In this document: in pieces, positions 62,652-64,000 of the stretch | Layout of the letters: the number at the start of each line of letters is the position of its first letter | Position numbering within the stretch: position 1 is the stretch's first letter | Assembly: GCF_024385525.1 (NCBI RefSeq) | Contig: NZ_JANFLU010000010.1 | Coordinates: forward strand, 124,001-188,000 | Origin: Arthrobacter sp. zg-Y238 | GTDB taxonomy: Bacteria > Actinomycetota > Actinomycetes > Actinomycetales > Micrococcaceae | Length of the DNA: 64,000 bases | Direction of reading: 5' to 3' | Notes under the pieces: model-generated | The model's database searches: none | What the model was told of the DNA's origin: nothing | Seen by the model: the letters and a program-made list of their open reading frames with translations, nothing else | Made by a program: the position numbers and the translations under genes

Positions 62652-63384
62652 GACCGCCATCATCACCGGCGGGGCCGGCGGAATCGGCCAGGGCATTGTC
62701 CGCCGTTTCCTTGCCGAAGGCGCCAAAGTCGCTGTGGTGGACATCGACCAGGCCCAGGGCGACAAGCTGCTGGCCGATCTTGAGGGCAAGGGCGAGGTCA
62801 TTTTCATCGCCAAGGACATTTCCAAGCCCGAGAACGCCGCTGCCATCGTTGCCGAAACCGTCGAGCGTTTCGGGGGCCTGGACATCCTGGTCAACAACGC
62901 GCACGCGTCCAAGCAGGCGCCCATCATGGAAACCACGCCGGAGATCTGGGACCTGTCCTTCAATACGGGCACCATGGCAACCTTCCACCTGATGCGTGCC
63001 GCATACCCGGAACTGAAGAAGACGCGGGGCAGCATCATCAACTTCGGCTCCGGCGCCGGCATCAAGGGCCTGCCGAACCAGGTGGCCTACGCCGCGGCAA
63101 AGGAAGCCATCCGCGCCATTTCCCGCACGGCCGCCAATGAATGGGCCGTGGACGGCATCCGCGTCAACGTGGTTTCCCCCGTCGCCCTGACCCCCGGCAT
63201 CGTCCAGTGGAGCCAGGCCTTCCCGGAGGCCTACCAGGAAGTCGTCGACGGCGTTCCCCTGGGCCGCCTGGGCGATCCCGAAACGGACATTGCCCCCATC
63301 GTGGTGTTCCTCGCCAGCGAGGATTCGCAGTACCTGACCGGCCAGACCCTCATGGCCGACGGCGGAACCATCAAGCTGTACTAG
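62635..63384 (+). CDS. SDR-family NAD(P)-dependent oxidoreductase
   Basis: The ATG at 62635 (249 residues) has ribosome site GGAAGGAAG. Classical SDR motifs are IITGGAGGIGQGIVRRF, ILVNNAHASK (NNAH in place of NNAG), INFGSGAG with the catalytic serine, and YAAAKEAIRAIS. The end is YLTGQTLMADGGTIKLY. Substrate is unknown. It is translationally linked to the TetR regulator, which probably controls it. It ends in CTAG shared with the convergent glycosidase. Confidence 0.93.
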   Translation: MKLSNKTAIITGGAGGIGQGIVRRFLAEGAKVAVVDIDQAQGDKLLADLEGKGEVIFIAKDISKPENAAAIVAETVERFGGLDILVNNAHASKQAPIMETTPEIWDLSFNTGTMATFHLMRAAYPELKKTRGSIINFGSGAGIKGLPNQVAYAAAKEAIRAISRTAANEWAVDGIRVNVVSPVALTPGIVQWSQAFPEAYQEVVDGVPLGRLGDPETDIAPIVVFLASEDSQYLTGQTLMADGGTIKLY

Positions 63385-64000
63385 CCGCCGGTCGGCGCCA
63401 GGATTGCCCAGCCTTTCGCCGGCAGGGCCAGCCGCCTGCCCGGAACGTCCAGCCCGCCCGCGCCGGCCAGGACGTCCCGGGCAGCTTCGGGCACCTGTAC
63501 GGTGACCGACGTGTCCTCAAGGTTCATGGCCACGAACAGGGAGTGGGCGGCGTCGAACACCTCGTAGACCAGCTGCTCGTTGGCCAGCGAATGCACCCGC
63601 GTGCGGGCGGCATGCACCCAGTGGTGCCGGCGGCGCAGGCCGATCAGTTCCTGGTGCAGGTGGTACAGCGGCTGCCCCACGGCCGAAAGCTCCCCGGGGG
63701 AAGCCGGGAAGGACGGACGGATGTCGTCGTCCCCTCCGGCACGGTCCTCCTTGTCGCCCCGGTAGCCCTGCTCGTCGCCGTAGTACACCGTCGGGGTGCC
63801 CGGCAGGGTGAACAGCAGCACCAGTGCGTGTGCGAGCCGGCCCGACGGCGCCAGGCGGCTGGCGATACGGGTGACGTCATGGTTGCCGACAAAGGTCAAC
63901 GGCACAAAGGTGTCCAGGAACGTGTTGTGCCGCTCCAGCGCCGCGGACAGTTCGTAGAAGTTCGCTTCCGCCAGCGAACTCCAGACGGCCTTCCACAGTT
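63381..64000 (-). CDS. GH13 alpha-amylase-family glycosidase, C-terminal part (5' end beyond window)
   Basis: The frame is open from the stop at 63381 to the right edge, giving 206 codons. It includes VPLTFVGNHDVTRIASRL, the conserved GH13 region IV with the transition-state aspartate, then LLFTLPGTPTVYYGDEQGYR and a C-terminal beta domain (SLFVAMNLEDTSVTVQVPEA). It hydrolyses or rearranges alpha-glucosidic bonds; the missing N-terminal barrel prevents a finer call. Confidence 0.9.
   Translation of the reverse strand, partial: LWKAVWSSLAEANFYELSAALERHNTFLDTFVPLTFVGNHDVTRIASRLAPSGRLAHALVLLFTLPGTPTVYYGDEQGYRGDKEDRAGGDDDIRPSFPASPGELSAVGQPLYHLHQELIGLRRRHHWVHAARTRVHSLANEQLVYEVFDAAHSLFVAMNLEDTSVTVQVPEAARDVLAGAGGLDVPGRRLALPAKGWAILAPTGG

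Noticed and set aside
1-64000. Possible tRNA, rRNA, insertion sequence, prophage, CRISPR or defence island
   Set aside because: No cloverleaf-like sequences, transposase or integrase motifs, terminal repeats or regular repeat-spacer arrays were seen on either strand.

Overview
The window is high-GC DNA with actinobacterial coding style: GTG starts, leaderless-looking promoters, four-domain S1, and a QsuB-type fused dehydroshikimate dehydratase. The gene content fits the family Micrococcaceae and looks Arthrobacter-like. This assignment is an inference from gene content and not from a marker tree. It is ordinary, densely coding chromosome. I see no insertion sequence, prophage, CRISPR array, tRNA or rRNA.

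Layout. 1-10.8 kb: a divergent NAD-dependent DNA ligase (cut by the left edge), a small membrane protein, rpsA with promoter and terminator, an Eis-type acetyltransferase, polA, a hotdog thioesterase, a RibD/DHFR-like reductase and an old-yellow-enzyme. 10.9-15 kb: a low-affinity phosphate transporter with a coupled small membrane protein, an MFS transporter carrying two carboxypeptidase-regulatory-like domains, and Hsp20. 15.3-19.3 kb: an acid-resistance operon gadB-gadC-glsA in which gadC has a one-base frameshift. 19.3-24.4 kb: a quinate/shikimate block (IclR regulator, fused dehydroshikimate dehydratase, shikimate dehydrogenase, divergent MHS transporter) with a candidate IclR operator between the divergent units. 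24.5-33 kb: a UbiB/ABC1 kinase-like protein, a GH3 beta-glycosidase and four glycosyltransferases, two of whose promoters share an AT-rich palindromic motif. 33-46.5 kb: thioesterase, DUF4389 membrane protein, dihydrolipoamide dehydrogenase, two near-duplicate type-B carboxylesterases flanking an ABC-F ATPase and an arginase-fold protein, two SDR-type proteins and an acyltransferase. 46.7-52.2 kb: alpha/beta hydrolase, GT2, YeeE/YedE plus TusA sulfur module, a stand-alone LigD-type polymerase domain and an MFS transporter. 52.2-53.8 kb: a c-di-AMP (ydaO-type) riboswitch ahead of a LysM-NlpC/P60 cell-wall protein. 53.8-61.7 kb: a complete kdp potassium operon (a 27-codon microprotein, kdpF, kdpA, kdpB, kdpC, kdpD, kdpE) with a direct-repeat candidate KdpE box. 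61.9-64 kb: a TetR-SDR operon with a palindromic operator, and the 3' part of a GH13 glycosidase cut by the right edge.

Themes. Several loci deal with envelope and ion stress (Kdp, c-di-AMP-controlled hydrolase, Gad acid resistance, Hsp20). Twelve convergent gene pairs occur. Five of them end in exactly the same self-complementary CTAG, so both genes share one overlapping TAG stop; four others have a clear gap with an inverted-repeat terminator. The most novel-looking items are the coupled microprotein upstream of KdpF, the glycosyltransferase cluster with its shared operator-like motif, and the MFS-carboxypeptidase-regulatory-domain fusion. All functions are read from motifs by eye; no database search was possible.
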